DNA of 64,000 nucleotides, from contig NZ_JABEQM010000007.1 of the NCBI RefSeq assembly GCF_014174155.1, positions 173,949-237,948 on the forward strand, given 5' to 3'. This DNA comes from Gluconacetobacter tumulisoli. Lineage in GTDB: Bacteria; Pseudomonadota; Alphaproteobacteria; Acetobacterales; Acetobacteraceae. Shown in pieces: positions 50,187-58,032 of this stretch. The position numbers were made by a program, and so were the translations under genes. Every line of letters starts with the position of its first letter. The first letter of the stretch is position 1. The notes beneath the pieces were generated by a model, which worked only from the letters and a program-made list of their open reading frames with translations, ran no database searches and was not told the DNA's origin.

Positions 50187-50781
50187 GGAGAGCTGGCCGG
50201 GGTCGATCTTCGCCCGCCTGTACGAAGACCATCCGGACCCCTGGGGATTCGAGACGCGTGAATATGAACGTCGCAAATATGCCCGGACGCTGGCGGCGCT
50301 CGGCGGGCGGCATTTCGACTTTGCGCTGGAACTTGGCTGCTCCATCGGGGTGATGACGGCGGAACTCGCATCCTGTTGCGATCGGATACTGGCTGTGGAC
50401 GTGGCGGAAGCGGCGTTGCGGCGGGCGCGGACGCGATGCCGGGACTGGCCCGCGGTGTCGTTTCACCAGGGGCAGTTGCCGGACGCCTTTCCGGCCCTGG
50501 CATCGGGGTCCTGCGACCTGATCCTGGTTTCCGAACTCCTGTATTTCCTGTCACCGGAGGACATCGGGCTGCTGGCCGACCGGGTCCTGGCGGTCCGGCG
50601 ACCCGATGCCTCGATCCTGCTTGTGAACTGGACCGGGGAGACGAACACGCCCTGCACGGGGGATGAAGCGGCTGACCTTTTCATTCGGCATTGTCGCATT
50701 GCCGCCATGGAAAAGGATTTTTCCGAACGGCACGACAGCTATCGGATCGACCGGCTCGCCAACGGGATCAAAGGGGCGTGA
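50179..50781 (+). CDS. NodS-like SAM-dependent methyltransferase
   Basis: A 200-residue class I methyltransferase. SAM motif I is ALELGCSIGVMTAELA (residues 49-64), followed by ILAVDVAEAALRRARTR and LILVSELLYFLSPEDIGLLA. The N terminus FARLYEDHPDPWGFETREYE, with the D-P-W and Y-E motifs, matches the NodS family, whose members N-methylate the free amine of a deacetylated GlcN in Nod factors. ATG 50179 overlaps the PIG-L stop, consistent with methylation right after deacetylation. The 3' end overlaps the convergent GT2 by 14 nt. Confidence 0.88.
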   Translation: MSRESWPGSIFARLYEDHPDPWGFETREYERRKYARTLAALGGRHFDFALELGCSIGVMTAELASCCDRILAVDVAEAALRRARTRCRDWPAVSFHQGQLPDAFPALASGSCDLILVSELLYFLSPEDIGLLADRVLAVRRPDASILLVNWTGETNTPCTGDEAADLFIRHCRIAAMEKDFSERHDSYRIDRLANGIKGA

Positions 50782-51913
50782 CGGGGGCGGATCGGAGCTC
50801 TTGCCCGTCGTTCAGGACACATGTCCCCTCCAGAAGGCCGGCGACGATGTACATCGCCCGGGCGTGATGCCGTGCGAGATCGCGCCGCTGGACGCGTCGC
50901 CGCTGCAGGGACGGCGTTTCGGTCTCGAGCCGTTCCCAGCACAGGCCGAAAAAGGGTCCGGTCGTCCGGTGGGCCACATGACGCGGAGGGACGCCGAGCA
51001 GCGCGGCCAGGCCGGCCGTCGACGCCTGCGCGTCGATGCCCATCCGCCGTTCGTCATAGAGACGTCGCAGCCATGCCCGGGCGCGGGCGCGGCGCAGGCA
51101 GTCGCCGGCCGGTTCAAGGCTGTCGTCCAGCAACGCGTCCTGGCGTGCCATGCGCCGCGCGATGGTATCGGCCATCCCGCCCCGGGCCCGGCCGAGAGTG
51201 CGGCCCGAGACGGTGACCTGCACGTCGGGGGCATGGCGGATCGGGCTGTCGATGCGTCGCAGGGCGGCGACAAAGGCGCGGTCCTCGGCAATCGGGAGGG
51301 CGGGAATCCCCCCCGCCCGTGTCCAGGCGGCTACGGTTACGGCAATGCTGGCACCGGAATGTTCGGTATGACGGGGCCACGGGTCGAACGGGTCCGGGTT
51401 CGCCAGGTCATGGATGCGGTCCAGCATCGTGCCGTAGGCGACCTCACGCTCGTCGTCGCGATGGAGATGCGCCGGAATGGCCAGGGCCTCCACGGGATCG
51501 ATCCGCGCCCGTCCGCACACGACCTGCGCCCCGGCCGCAAACGCGGACAAGGTGCGCGCTATCCAGTCAGGGGCGGCGATGCCATCCGCATCGGTGGTCA
51601 GCAGGATCCCGTCGGCGCCGGCGATTCCGGCCGCGATCTCCATGGCCTCGCGCCGGGCCGTGCCGGCATGGGCCTGCGCGTCGGGATAAACACGGCAGGC
51701 CACCGTCAGGGGGAAAGGCAGGGACGGCGCCATGTCGCGCACGCAGGCGACGGTCCCGTCGGTGGTGTTGTTGACCAGCAGGACGACATGGCCGGGCGTG
51801 TTTTCGTCCTGCGCCGCAAGGGCCCGCAGGCAGGGACCGATACGCGATTCCTCGTCCCGGACCGGAATGGCCGCGACGATCGGCAGGCGAGGCGAATGGG
51901 ACCGGTTGGGCAC
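50768..51913 (-). CDS. Family 2 glycosyltransferase of the NodS/PIG-L cluster
   Basis: A 381-residue GT-A enzyme starting at GTG. LPIVAAIPVRDEESRIGPCL is the first nucleotide-binding strand, and TTDADGIAAPDW contains the metal-binding D-x-D. HTEHSGASIAVTVAAWTRAG and GGIPALPIAEDRAFVAAL provide the acceptor/base region with the E-D pair. The C-terminal 130 residues are helical and Arg-rich, without membrane helices. It is convergent with the NodS-like gene. It may transfer the sugar later modified by PIG-L and NodS, which is inference. Confidence 0.85.
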   Translation of the reverse strand: MPNRSHSPRLPIVAAIPVRDEESRIGPCLRALAAQDENTPGHVVLLVNNTTDGTVACVRDMAPSLPFPLTVACRVYPDAQAHAGTARREAMEIAAGIAGADGILLTTDADGIAAPDWIARTLSAFAAGAQVVCGRARIDPVEALAIPAHLHRDDEREVAYGTMLDRIHDLANPDPFDPWPRHTEHSGASIAVTVAAWTRAGGIPALPIAEDRAFVAALRRIDSPIRHAPDVQVTVSGRTLGRARGGMADTIARRMARQDALLDDSLEPAGDCLRRARARAWLRRLYDERRMGIDAQASTAGLAALLGVPPRHVAHRTTGPFFGLCWERLETETPSLQRRRVQRRDLARHHARAMYIVAGLLEGTCVLNDGQELRSAPVTPL

Positions 51914-51989
51914 GGGCAGTGCTCTGGCAGGGGAATGCTCTCAACGGGAAACGACGTGTCAGGTTGCCTGCGCGCCGGCCCGGTGCCGG

Positions 51990-53504
51990 TCAGGTGTCGT
52001 GTACCAGGTCCAGGTCGCCGAAGCGGGTGAATTCGCCTTCGAAGAACAGATGGACGGTACCGGTGGGACCATGGCGCTGCTTTTCCAGGATCAGCTCGGC
52101 GCGATTGTGCGCCAGATCCATCTTGCGCTGCCACTCTTCCATCGCCGTCTGGTATTTCTCGCTCGACTCGTGGGCGGTTTCCTTGGGTTGCCGCTGCTGC
52201 AGGTAATACTGGTCGCGATAGACGAACATGACGGCATCGGCGTCCTGCTCGATCGATCCGGATTCGCGCAGGTCCGACAGCATCGGCCGCTTGTCCTCGC
52301 GGCTTTCCACCTGGCGCGACAGCTGCGACAGCGCGATCACCGGGACGCTCAGCTCCTTGGCGATGGCCTTCAGCCCCTGCGTGATCATCGAGATTTCCAG
52401 CACGCGACTTTCCGGCCGGGTGCCGACCGAGGGGCGCATCAGCTGCAGGTAATCGACCACCACAAGGCTCAGCCCCTTGGTGCGGGCCAGGCGACGGCAG
52501 CGCGTGCGCATCGCCGACAGCGAGATCGCCGGCGTGTCGTCGATATGCAGCGGCAATTGGGCCAGTTCGCGGGTAACATGGACGAACCGGTCGAATTCCT
52601 TCTGTCCGATATCGCCGCGCCGGATGCGCTCGCCCGATACGCTGGCCTGCTCGGACAGGATACGAGTGGCCAGCTGCTCGGCCGACATTTCCAGCGAGAA
52701 GATCGCGACCGACCCCTTGGGCTGGGTCCCGGGCGCGGCGTCCTGCGCCTCGCGCATCAGCGCGCGGGCGGCGCTGAAGGCGATCTTGGTCGCCAGCGCC
52801 GTCTTGCCCATGGCCGGGCGGCCGGCCAGGATCAGCAGATCCGACGGGTGCAGGCCGCCGGTCTTCTTGTCCAGGTCGCGCAGGCCGGTGGTCAGGCCCA
52901 CGACGTCGCCCGAGCGGTGGAATGCCTTTTCCGCCACGTCCAGCGCATCGGCCAATGCCCGGTCGAAGCTGGTGAAACCGCCGTCCTGCCCCTTTTCAGT
53001 GGCCAGGCGGAACAGGGCCTCCTCGCTCGCGGCGATCTGGTCCACGCCGTCCAGGTCCGGCCGCGCGCCGAAGGCGTTGTTGACGACCGTCTCGCCGATA
53101 TCGATCAGCTGCCGGCGGACCCACGCGTCGTGGATCGCGCGGCCGTAATCGCCGGCATTGATGATGCCGACCATCGCCGTCAGCAGCCGGCCCAGATAGG
53201 CGGTGCCCCCCACCGAATCCAGCAGGCCGGAATGTTCGAACTCCGCGCGCAGGGTGACCGGGTCGGCCAGGTGCCCGGCCTCGATCCGCCGGGCGATGGA
53301 ATCATAGATCCGGCCATTGACGGTATCGGCGAAATGTTCGCCGGTCAGGAAGTCCGAAACCCGGTCGTAGGCGCGGTTGTTCGTCAGCAGCGCGCCCAGC
53401 AGCGCCTGTTCCGCCTGCATGTTGGCGGGGGGCTGGCGTTGCGACAGGCCGAGCAGGCTGTCGCCGGCGCGGGACTCGTCCGGGGAGGGGTCGATCTGGT
53501 TCAC
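51990..53504 (-). CDS. dnaB: Replicative DNA helicase DnaB
   Basis: A 504-residue hexameric helicase. The N-terminal domain begins NMQAEQALLGALLTNN. The RecA-like C-terminal domain has Walker A AGRPAMGKTALA, FSLEMSAEQLATRILSEQ, Walker B LSLVVVDYLQLM, and ALSQLSRQVESREDKRPMLS with the arginine-finger region, then LRESGSIEQDADAVMFVYRD. The start is GTG at 53504. DnaA boxes lie directly upstream (53541-53568). There is no intein. Confidence 0.97.
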   Translation of the reverse strand: MNQIDPSPDESRAGDSLLGLSQRQPPANMQAEQALLGALLTNNRAYDRVSDFLTGEHFADTVNGRIYDSIARRIEAGHLADPVTLRAEFEHSGLLDSVGGTAYLGRLLTAMVGIINAGDYGRAIHDAWVRRQLIDIGETVVNNAFGARPDLDGVDQIAASEEALFRLATEKGQDGGFTSFDRALADALDVAEKAFHRSGDVVGLTTGLRDLDKKTGGLHPSDLLILAGRPAMGKTALATKIAFSAARALMREAQDAAPGTQPKGSVAIFSLEMSAEQLATRILSEQASVSGERIRRGDIGQKEFDRFVHVTRELAQLPLHIDDTPAISLSAMRTRCRRLARTKGLSLVVVDYLQLMRPSVGTRPESRVLEISMITQGLKAIAKELSVPVIALSQLSRQVESREDKRPMLSDLRESGSIEQDADAVMFVYRDQYYLQQRQPKETAHESSEKYQTAMEEWQRKMDLAHNRAELILEKQRHGPTGTVHLFFEGEFTRFGDLDLVHDT

Positions 53505-53540
53505 GCGATCCTCTTACCAGACGGAAGCTGTGGACTGGTC

Positions 53541-53568
53541 TGTGGATAACCGAGGAACATGGGGATAA
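53541..53568. promoter_or_regulatory. DnaA boxes upstream of dnaB
   Basis: TGTGGATAA (53541-53549) is the exact complement of the consensus DnaA box TTATCCACA. TGGGGATAA (53560-53568) differs at one base, and a partial TGTGGACTG lies at about 53529. All are in the 94-nt gap between dnaB and the AGE gene. No AT-rich unwinding region is present, so autoregulatory or DnaA-linked control of dnaB is more likely than an origin. Confidence 0.6.
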
Positions 53569-53598
53569 CTTTGCCGGACGGTGCCGCGTCCCCCTTGT

Positions 53599-54792
53599 TC
53601 AGTCGCCGCGCAGCGGTGCGGCGGGGACGTCGCGGACCATCCGGTCCAATTCCGCGTAGCCCGCGACGATGTGGTAGAACGAACTGGCCGGGATCCGGTC
53701 GCCCATCGGGCGCAGCATGTCGTCCGGATGGTCGTTCCACATGCCGGGCGGACAGTCGGCGAAATAGCGATCCAGCAGATTATCGACGATACGCACGATC
53801 CGCTCTCCGCCGGATTCGGGGCGGTGCATGGCGATTTCCGCGCGCAGGCCCTCGGTCTGCGCCCACAGCCGCGCCGATCCTCGGACGATGGCGCCGTCGC
53901 GGCGCAGGACGTCGCGGACCAGGCCGGTATGGGGATCGACGCCATGGCGGTGGCCGAATCCGAACAGGCTGCATGCGTGGTCGGGCAGGGTGCGGCCGGT
54001 CAGGCGCCCGTATTCCCGCAGCAGCCACACCCATTCGTACTGGTGGCCGGGCTCGACCAGGCGGCCGACCTCGCCGGGCATGGGCTGCCAGTCGTCGGTG
54101 AAGGCCTCCCCCAGTGTGCCCGTCCGCGCGTCGAACAGGCGGGTGCGGAACAGCGCGACCAGGTCGTGCGCCAGGGTGGCGTCGGACTCGTCGCCCGTGG
54201 TCTCGAACAGCGCCAGCGCCGCTTCCAGCAGATGCATGTGCGGGTTCTGCTGCCGGGGGCCGCCCGTGCGCGGCAGGGTGTCGAGGAATCCGCCATTGGG
54301 GGTGGCCATGGCCCGCCGCAGCCAGGCGACGGTCTGGCGCGCCAGGCGGACCGGCGCGCCCGAGGTGTCCAGCCGACCATACCAGGACAGGGCGAAGATG
54401 ATGAAGGCCAGGTCGTACAGATCGGCCGTCGGGTCCAGCACCGCGCCGTCGGTGGCCAGGCGGCGGACCCATCCGCCATCGTCGCGCAGGCCGTGCCGCA
54501 TGAAGCGATAGATGCCTTCGGCCCGTGCCGCGCCGCCGGGCCAGCCATACAGTGCGGCACGGGTGAAGGCATAAAGCTGCCGTGCCTGCACGCGCATGCG
54601 CTTGAAGCCCGGATCGGCCGCCGTGCCGTCCGGATTCAGATGTTCCCGCGCGCCCAGGCGGGCCGGATCGTGGGCGTCGCCGTCGCACCCGGTGGTGCCC
54701 CAGACGGGCAGGGCGCGATCGAACAGCCACGATCCGAACGCGGCATGGGCCCGGCGGACCCCGTCCGGCAGCGTCGGCGCGGGCGCAATCAC
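53599..54792 (-). CDS. AGE-family sugar epimerase/isomerase
   Basis: A 397-residue protein of the N-acylglucosamine 2-epimerase fold, an (alpha/alpha)6 barrel. Landmarks are RMRVQARQLYAFTRAALYGW, DLYDLAFIIFALSWYGR, NPHMHLLEAALALFETTGDE, LVEPGHQYEWVWLLREYGRL (the conserved G-H-x-x-E-W active-site run), and LWAQTEGLRAEIAMHR. Family members interconvert 2-epimers or aldose/ketose sugars, including mannose/fructose pairs. The GTG start at 54792 overlaps the hldE stop (GTGA). It likely isomerises a sugar feeding envelope polysaccharide; the substrate is unknown. Confidence 0.88.
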   Translation of the reverse strand: MIAPAPTLPDGVRRAHAAFGSWLFDRALPVWGTTGCDGDAHDPARLGAREHLNPDGTAADPGFKRMRVQARQLYAFTRAALYGWPGGAARAEGIYRFMRHGLRDDGGWVRRLATDGAVLDPTADLYDLAFIIFALSWYGRLDTSGAPVRLARQTVAWLRRAMATPNGGFLDTLPRTGGPRQQNPHMHLLEAALALFETTGDESDATLAHDLVALFRTRLFDARTGTLGEAFTDDWQPMPGEVGRLVEPGHQYEWVWLLREYGRLTGRTLPDHACSLFGFGHRHGVDPHTGLVRDVLRRDGAIVRGSARLWAQTEGLRAEIAMHRPESGGERIVRIVDNLLDRYFADCPPGMWNDHPDDMLRPMGDRIPASSFYHIVAGYAELDRMVRDVPAAPLRGD

Positions 54793-56264
54793 CGCTCCCG
54801 CGTCCCAACTGTGCCGGCACGGATGCGGCCCAGGGTTCGCGTCGTCGACTGTCCATCTTCCAGCCGCGCCAGCAGCAGTCGACCGCCGGCCGCCTGCACC
54901 ACGTCGGCGCCCACGACCTGGTCGGGAGCGTAATCGGCGCCCTTCACCAGCACGTCGGGCAGCAGCAGCCGGATCAGATTCAGTGGCGTGTCCTCGTCGA
55001 AGGCGACGACGGCGTCGACATGGCGGATTCCCATCATGACCGTCGCGCGATCGCGCAGCGTGTTGACCGGGCGGTCGGGACCCTTCAGCCGCGCCACGCT
55101 GGCATCGGTGTTCAGCGCCACGACCAGCCGGTCGCACCCCGCCCGGGCCGCCGCCAGCAGCCCGACATGGCCGGGATGCAGGATGTCGAAGCACCCGTTG
55201 GTGAAACCGACCCGCAAGCCCTGCGCCTTCCAGCGCGCGACCTGGTCCGCGGCCTGGTCGCGCGACAGCAGGCCGGGCGCGCCGGCGACGTGGGCATGGT
55301 CCTGGGCGTCCAGTTCGGCCAGCACCTCGGCGATGTCCGCCGTCGCGGTGCCCAGCTTGCCGACCACGACGCCCGCCGCCGCGTTGGCGACATGCATCGC
55401 CTGGGCCAGGGTCATGCCGGACGCCGCGGCCAGCGCCAGGGTGGCGATCACCGTGTCGCCCGCGCCCGAGACGTCGAAGACCTCGCGCGCGCGGGCGGGC
55501 ACGGTCTGGACGGTGCCGGCCGGGCCGGTGCCGGTGCGTTCGACCAGGGCCATGCCCTTTTCCGAGCGGGTGGCCAGGATGGCGCCGGCGTCGGCCTGGA
55601 TCATGGCGGCGCGGGCGGCCTGTTCGATCTCGGCGTCGCTGTCCACCGGCAGGCCGGTCGCCTGCGCCAGTTCGCGGGCGTTGGGCGTGATGCAGGCAGC
55701 CCCCCGATAGCGCGAGAAATCGCGCGATTTCGGATCGACGAAGACCGGGATGGATCGCGCCCGGGCACGCGCGATGACGTGCCGGACTACCGGCTCGGCG
55801 CAGGCGCCCTTGGCGTAATCCGACAGCACGACGATCCTGGCGGCGTCGACATGGGCGTCGATCGCGGCGATCAGGGCGCGAGTCTCGGCGTCCTGCACCG
55901 GCAGGCGGCTTTCCTCGTCGGCACGGATGACCTGCTGGTTGGCGGCGATGAAGCGGGTCTTGCAGATCGTCGGCCGCGCGTCGGTGTCCACCAGCGCGTC
56001 GGTCAGCCCCGGCCGCGCGCCCAGCAGCGTGCGCAACGCCGCCCCCGGCGCGTCCCGGCCCACCAGCCCGATCAGGATCGCCCGGCCGCCCAGCGACAGG
56101 ATGTTGTTGGCCACGTTGCCCACGCCGCCGGGCATTTCGCGCGTGCGGCCCAGGCGCAGGACGGGAACCGGGGCCTCGGGCGAAATGCGCTCCATCTCGC
56201 CATAGACGAACCGATCGAGCATGACGTCACCGATGCACAGCACCGTGATCGACGAGAAATCCAC
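54789..56264 (-). CDS. hldE: Bifunctional heptose kinase/adenylyltransferase HldE
   Basis: A 491-residue enzyme making ADP-heptose for the LPS core. The N-terminal PfkB-type kinase (to about residue 320) has VLCIGDVMLDRFVYGEMERI, EMPGGVGNVANNILSLGG, and VFDVSGAGDTVIATLALA. The C-terminal nucleotidyltransferase has GFTNGCFDILHPGHVGLLAA with the HxGH motif, and DVLVKGADYAPDQVVGADVV. The start is GTG at 56264 with TAGGG upstream; ATGs further upstream overlap gmk. It is transcribed after gmk (4 nt apart) and before the AGE gene. Confidence 0.95.
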   Translation of the reverse strand: MDFSSITVLCIGDVMLDRFVYGEMERISPEAPVPVLRLGRTREMPGGVGNVANNILSLGGRAILIGLVGRDAPGAALRTLLGARPGLTDALVDTDARPTICKTRFIAANQQVIRADEESRLPVQDAETRALIAAIDAHVDAARIVVLSDYAKGACAEPVVRHVIARARARSIPVFVDPKSRDFSRYRGAACITPNARELAQATGLPVDSDAEIEQAARAAMIQADAGAILATRSEKGMALVERTGTGPAGTVQTVPARAREVFDVSGAGDTVIATLALAAASGMTLAQAMHVANAAAGVVVGKLGTATADIAEVLAELDAQDHAHVAGAPGLLSRDQAADQVARWKAQGLRVGFTNGCFDILHPGHVGLLAAARAGCDRLVVALNTDASVARLKGPDRPVNTLRDRATVMMGIRHVDAVVAFDEDTPLNLIRLLLPDVLVKGADYAPDQVVGADVVQAAGGRLLLARLEDGQSTTRTLGRIRAGTVGTRER

Positions 56265-56268
56265 GGCC

Positions 56269-56985
56269 CTACGTGCCGGATCCGGCGGCGCCCGTCCCGG
56301 GGGCATCAGGTCCGGCGGCGTCGAACCCGGCGACGAAGCCGGCCAGCCCTGCCTGGCGCCGGGTTTCCAGCCGGGCCGCCACCAGCACCGAGCGGGCCTC
56401 GGCGATCGCCTGGTCGAGGTCGGTATTGACGATCACATGGTCGAATTCCCGCCAGTGCGAGATCTCGTCGCGGGCGGCCTTCATCCGGCGGGCGATTTCC
56501 TCGGCATGGTCGGACGCGCGGTTGCACAGCCGGCGTTCCAGCTCGGCCAGCGACGGGGGCAGGACGAACAGGCTGACCACGTCGTCGGGCAGGGCGTCGC
56601 GGATCTGCCGGTGTCCCTGCCAGTCGATGTCGAACACCATGTCGCGCCCCTGGGCCAGCGCGGCCTCGACCGGGGCGCGGGGCGTGCCGTAGCCCCGGCC
56701 GAACACCGTCGCCCATTCCAGCATCTCGCCGTCCTCGGCCATGCGCTGGAACCGCTCCATGGTGCGGAAATGATAATGCACGCCCTCGGTCTCGCCGGGA
56801 CGGGGCTGGCGGGTGGTGACGGACACCGAATGCAGCAGCTGGCGGTCGGCCGCCCGCAGCGCGTTGGCGATGGTCGATTTTCCGGCACCCGACGGGGCGG
56901 AAATCACCAGGCAGACACCCCGGCGCGCGATCGGCTGGCGCGCGGGAGGGGCCTGTCGTTCGCTCGTGGGCGTCATCGGCGGCAC
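56269..56985 (-). CDS. gmk: Guanylate kinase
   Basis: A 238-residue kinase converting GMP to GDP. P-loop SAPSGAGKSTIANAL, the GMP-binding SVSVTTRQPRPGETEGVHYH, and VFDIDWQGHRQIRDALPDDV are canonical. The C-terminal tail of about 35 residues (ending GPDAPGTGAAGSGT) is longer than in most Gmk proteins and low in complexity. It begins at ATG 56985 or the third-codon ATG at 56976. Its placement upstream of hldE is a neighbourhood, not a pathway, link. Confidence 0.95.
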   Translation of the reverse strand: MPPMTPTSERQAPPARQPIARRGVCLVISAPSGAGKSTIANALRAADRQLLHSVSVTTRQPRPGETEGVHYHFRTMERFQRMAEDGEMLEWATVFGRGYGTPRAPVEAALAQGRDMVFDIDWQGHRQIRDALPDDVVSLFVLPPSLAELERRLCNRASDHAEEIARRMKAARDEISHWREFDHVIVNTDLDQAIAEARSVLVAARLETRRQAGLAGFVAGFDAAGPDAPGTGAAGSGT

Positions 56986-57089
56986 ATTCCTCAGATCCTG
57001 GACCGGCCCGCCCCGGTCCTCCGTCCCTGGCAGGATGGGGCCGACGCGGGTTTGCGGTCTTTTATCAGGCGGTCTCTAATCTGGCGAAC

Positions 57090-57911
57090 ATGAAACAGGA
57101 TACGATTCTCGTCACGGGGGCGTCGTCCGGCATTGGCCGGTCCATCGCCCTGGCCCTGGCGCGCCCGGGCGCGCTGCTGCATCTGGGGGGGCGTGATCCG
57201 ACGCGGCTGCGCGACGTGGCCGAACGCTGCGCCGGGCGCGGTGCGTCCGTGCGGGCCCACCGCCAGGACGTGCGCGACCGCGCCGGCATGGAGGAATGGA
57301 TCGGCGGGGTGGGGGCGCTGGACCTCGTGTTCGCCTGCGCCGGGATCACGGCCTCTACCGCGCGTCCCGCCGGCCGCGAGGCCCCATGCGAACCGGACGG
57401 CCAGGTCCGCCGCATGATGGATACGAACCTCGGCGGGGTGATCAACACCGTCCTGCCGGCGCTGGCGGTCCAGGCCCGGCAGGATCGCGATGCCGACGGG
57501 GTGCGGGGGCGGATCTGCGCCCTGGCCTCGGTCGCGGCCTATGTCTCCTTTCCCGGCACGCCGTCCTATTGCGCCTCCAAGGCGGCGGTGGACCGTTTCA
57601 TGGTGGCGACCGGCGGCAACATGGCCCGCGAGGGCATCCTGATGTCCAGCGTCTGCTGCGGCTTCGTCCGGTCCCCGATGACGGCAGCCAACCGCTTTCC
57701 CATGCCCGGCCTGACCGAAGTCGACGATGCGGTGTCCGCCATCCTGCGCGGGGTGGCGGCCGGGCGGCGGCGGATCGCCTTTCCATGGTGGCTGGCGGCG
57801 GGGTCGCGGGCGATGGACCTGCTGCCGCCGCGCCTGGCGGATGCGTTCTATTTCCGCCAGCCGGCAGGGCGGGCGGGTTCGATGCCCGAGACCGGGGGCG
57901 GGACCGCATAG
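57090..57911 (+). CDS. Short-chain dehydrogenase/reductase
   Basis: A 273-residue classical SDR. The cofactor motif is VTGASSGIGRSIALALA, the NAG-like motif is FACAGITAS, and the active site is ALASVAAYVSFPGTPSYCAS followed by KAAVDRF (Ser, then Y-x-x-x-K). The Arg in HLGGRDPTRL suggests NADP preference. The substrate is unknown. It is divergent from gmk with 104 nt between starts. Confidence 0.9.
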   Translation: MKQDTILVTGASSGIGRSIALALARPGALLHLGGRDPTRLRDVAERCAGRGASVRAHRQDVRDRAGMEEWIGGVGALDLVFACAGITASTARPAGREAPCEPDGQVRRMMDTNLGGVINTVLPALAVQARQDRDADGVRGRICALASVAAYVSFPGTPSYCASKAAVDRFMVATGGNMAREGILMSSVCCGFVRSPMTAANRFPMPGLTEVDDAVSAILRGVAAGRRRIAFPWWLAAGSRAMDLLPPRLADAFYFRQPAGRAGSMPETGGGTA

Positions 57912-57934
57912 GCACCCGGCTACGTGAAAAGGAA

Positions 57935-57990
57935 GGTCGGGCTCTGACCGAAGCCGGCAAGGGCCGGGGCCCCTGCTTTCGCGCGGCCGC
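57935..57990. repeat. Modular hairpin repeat, family A, modules 1-2
   Basis: GGTCGGGCTCTGACCGAAGCC and GGCAAGGGCCGGGGCCCCTGC match modules 1 and 2 of the 2665 copy. It lies 24 nt after the SDR stop in the gap before the NCS1 permease. Confidence 0.65.
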
Positions 57991-58032
57991 CGACTTGCCA
58001 CAACGGGTCATTCACGCAACGATTGCGCCGAC

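Noticed and set aside
53541..53568. Chromosomal replication origin at the DnaA boxes.
   Set aside because: Only 94 nt of non-coding DNA, no AT-rich unwinding element and no origin-type neighbours (hemE, dnaA, parA).
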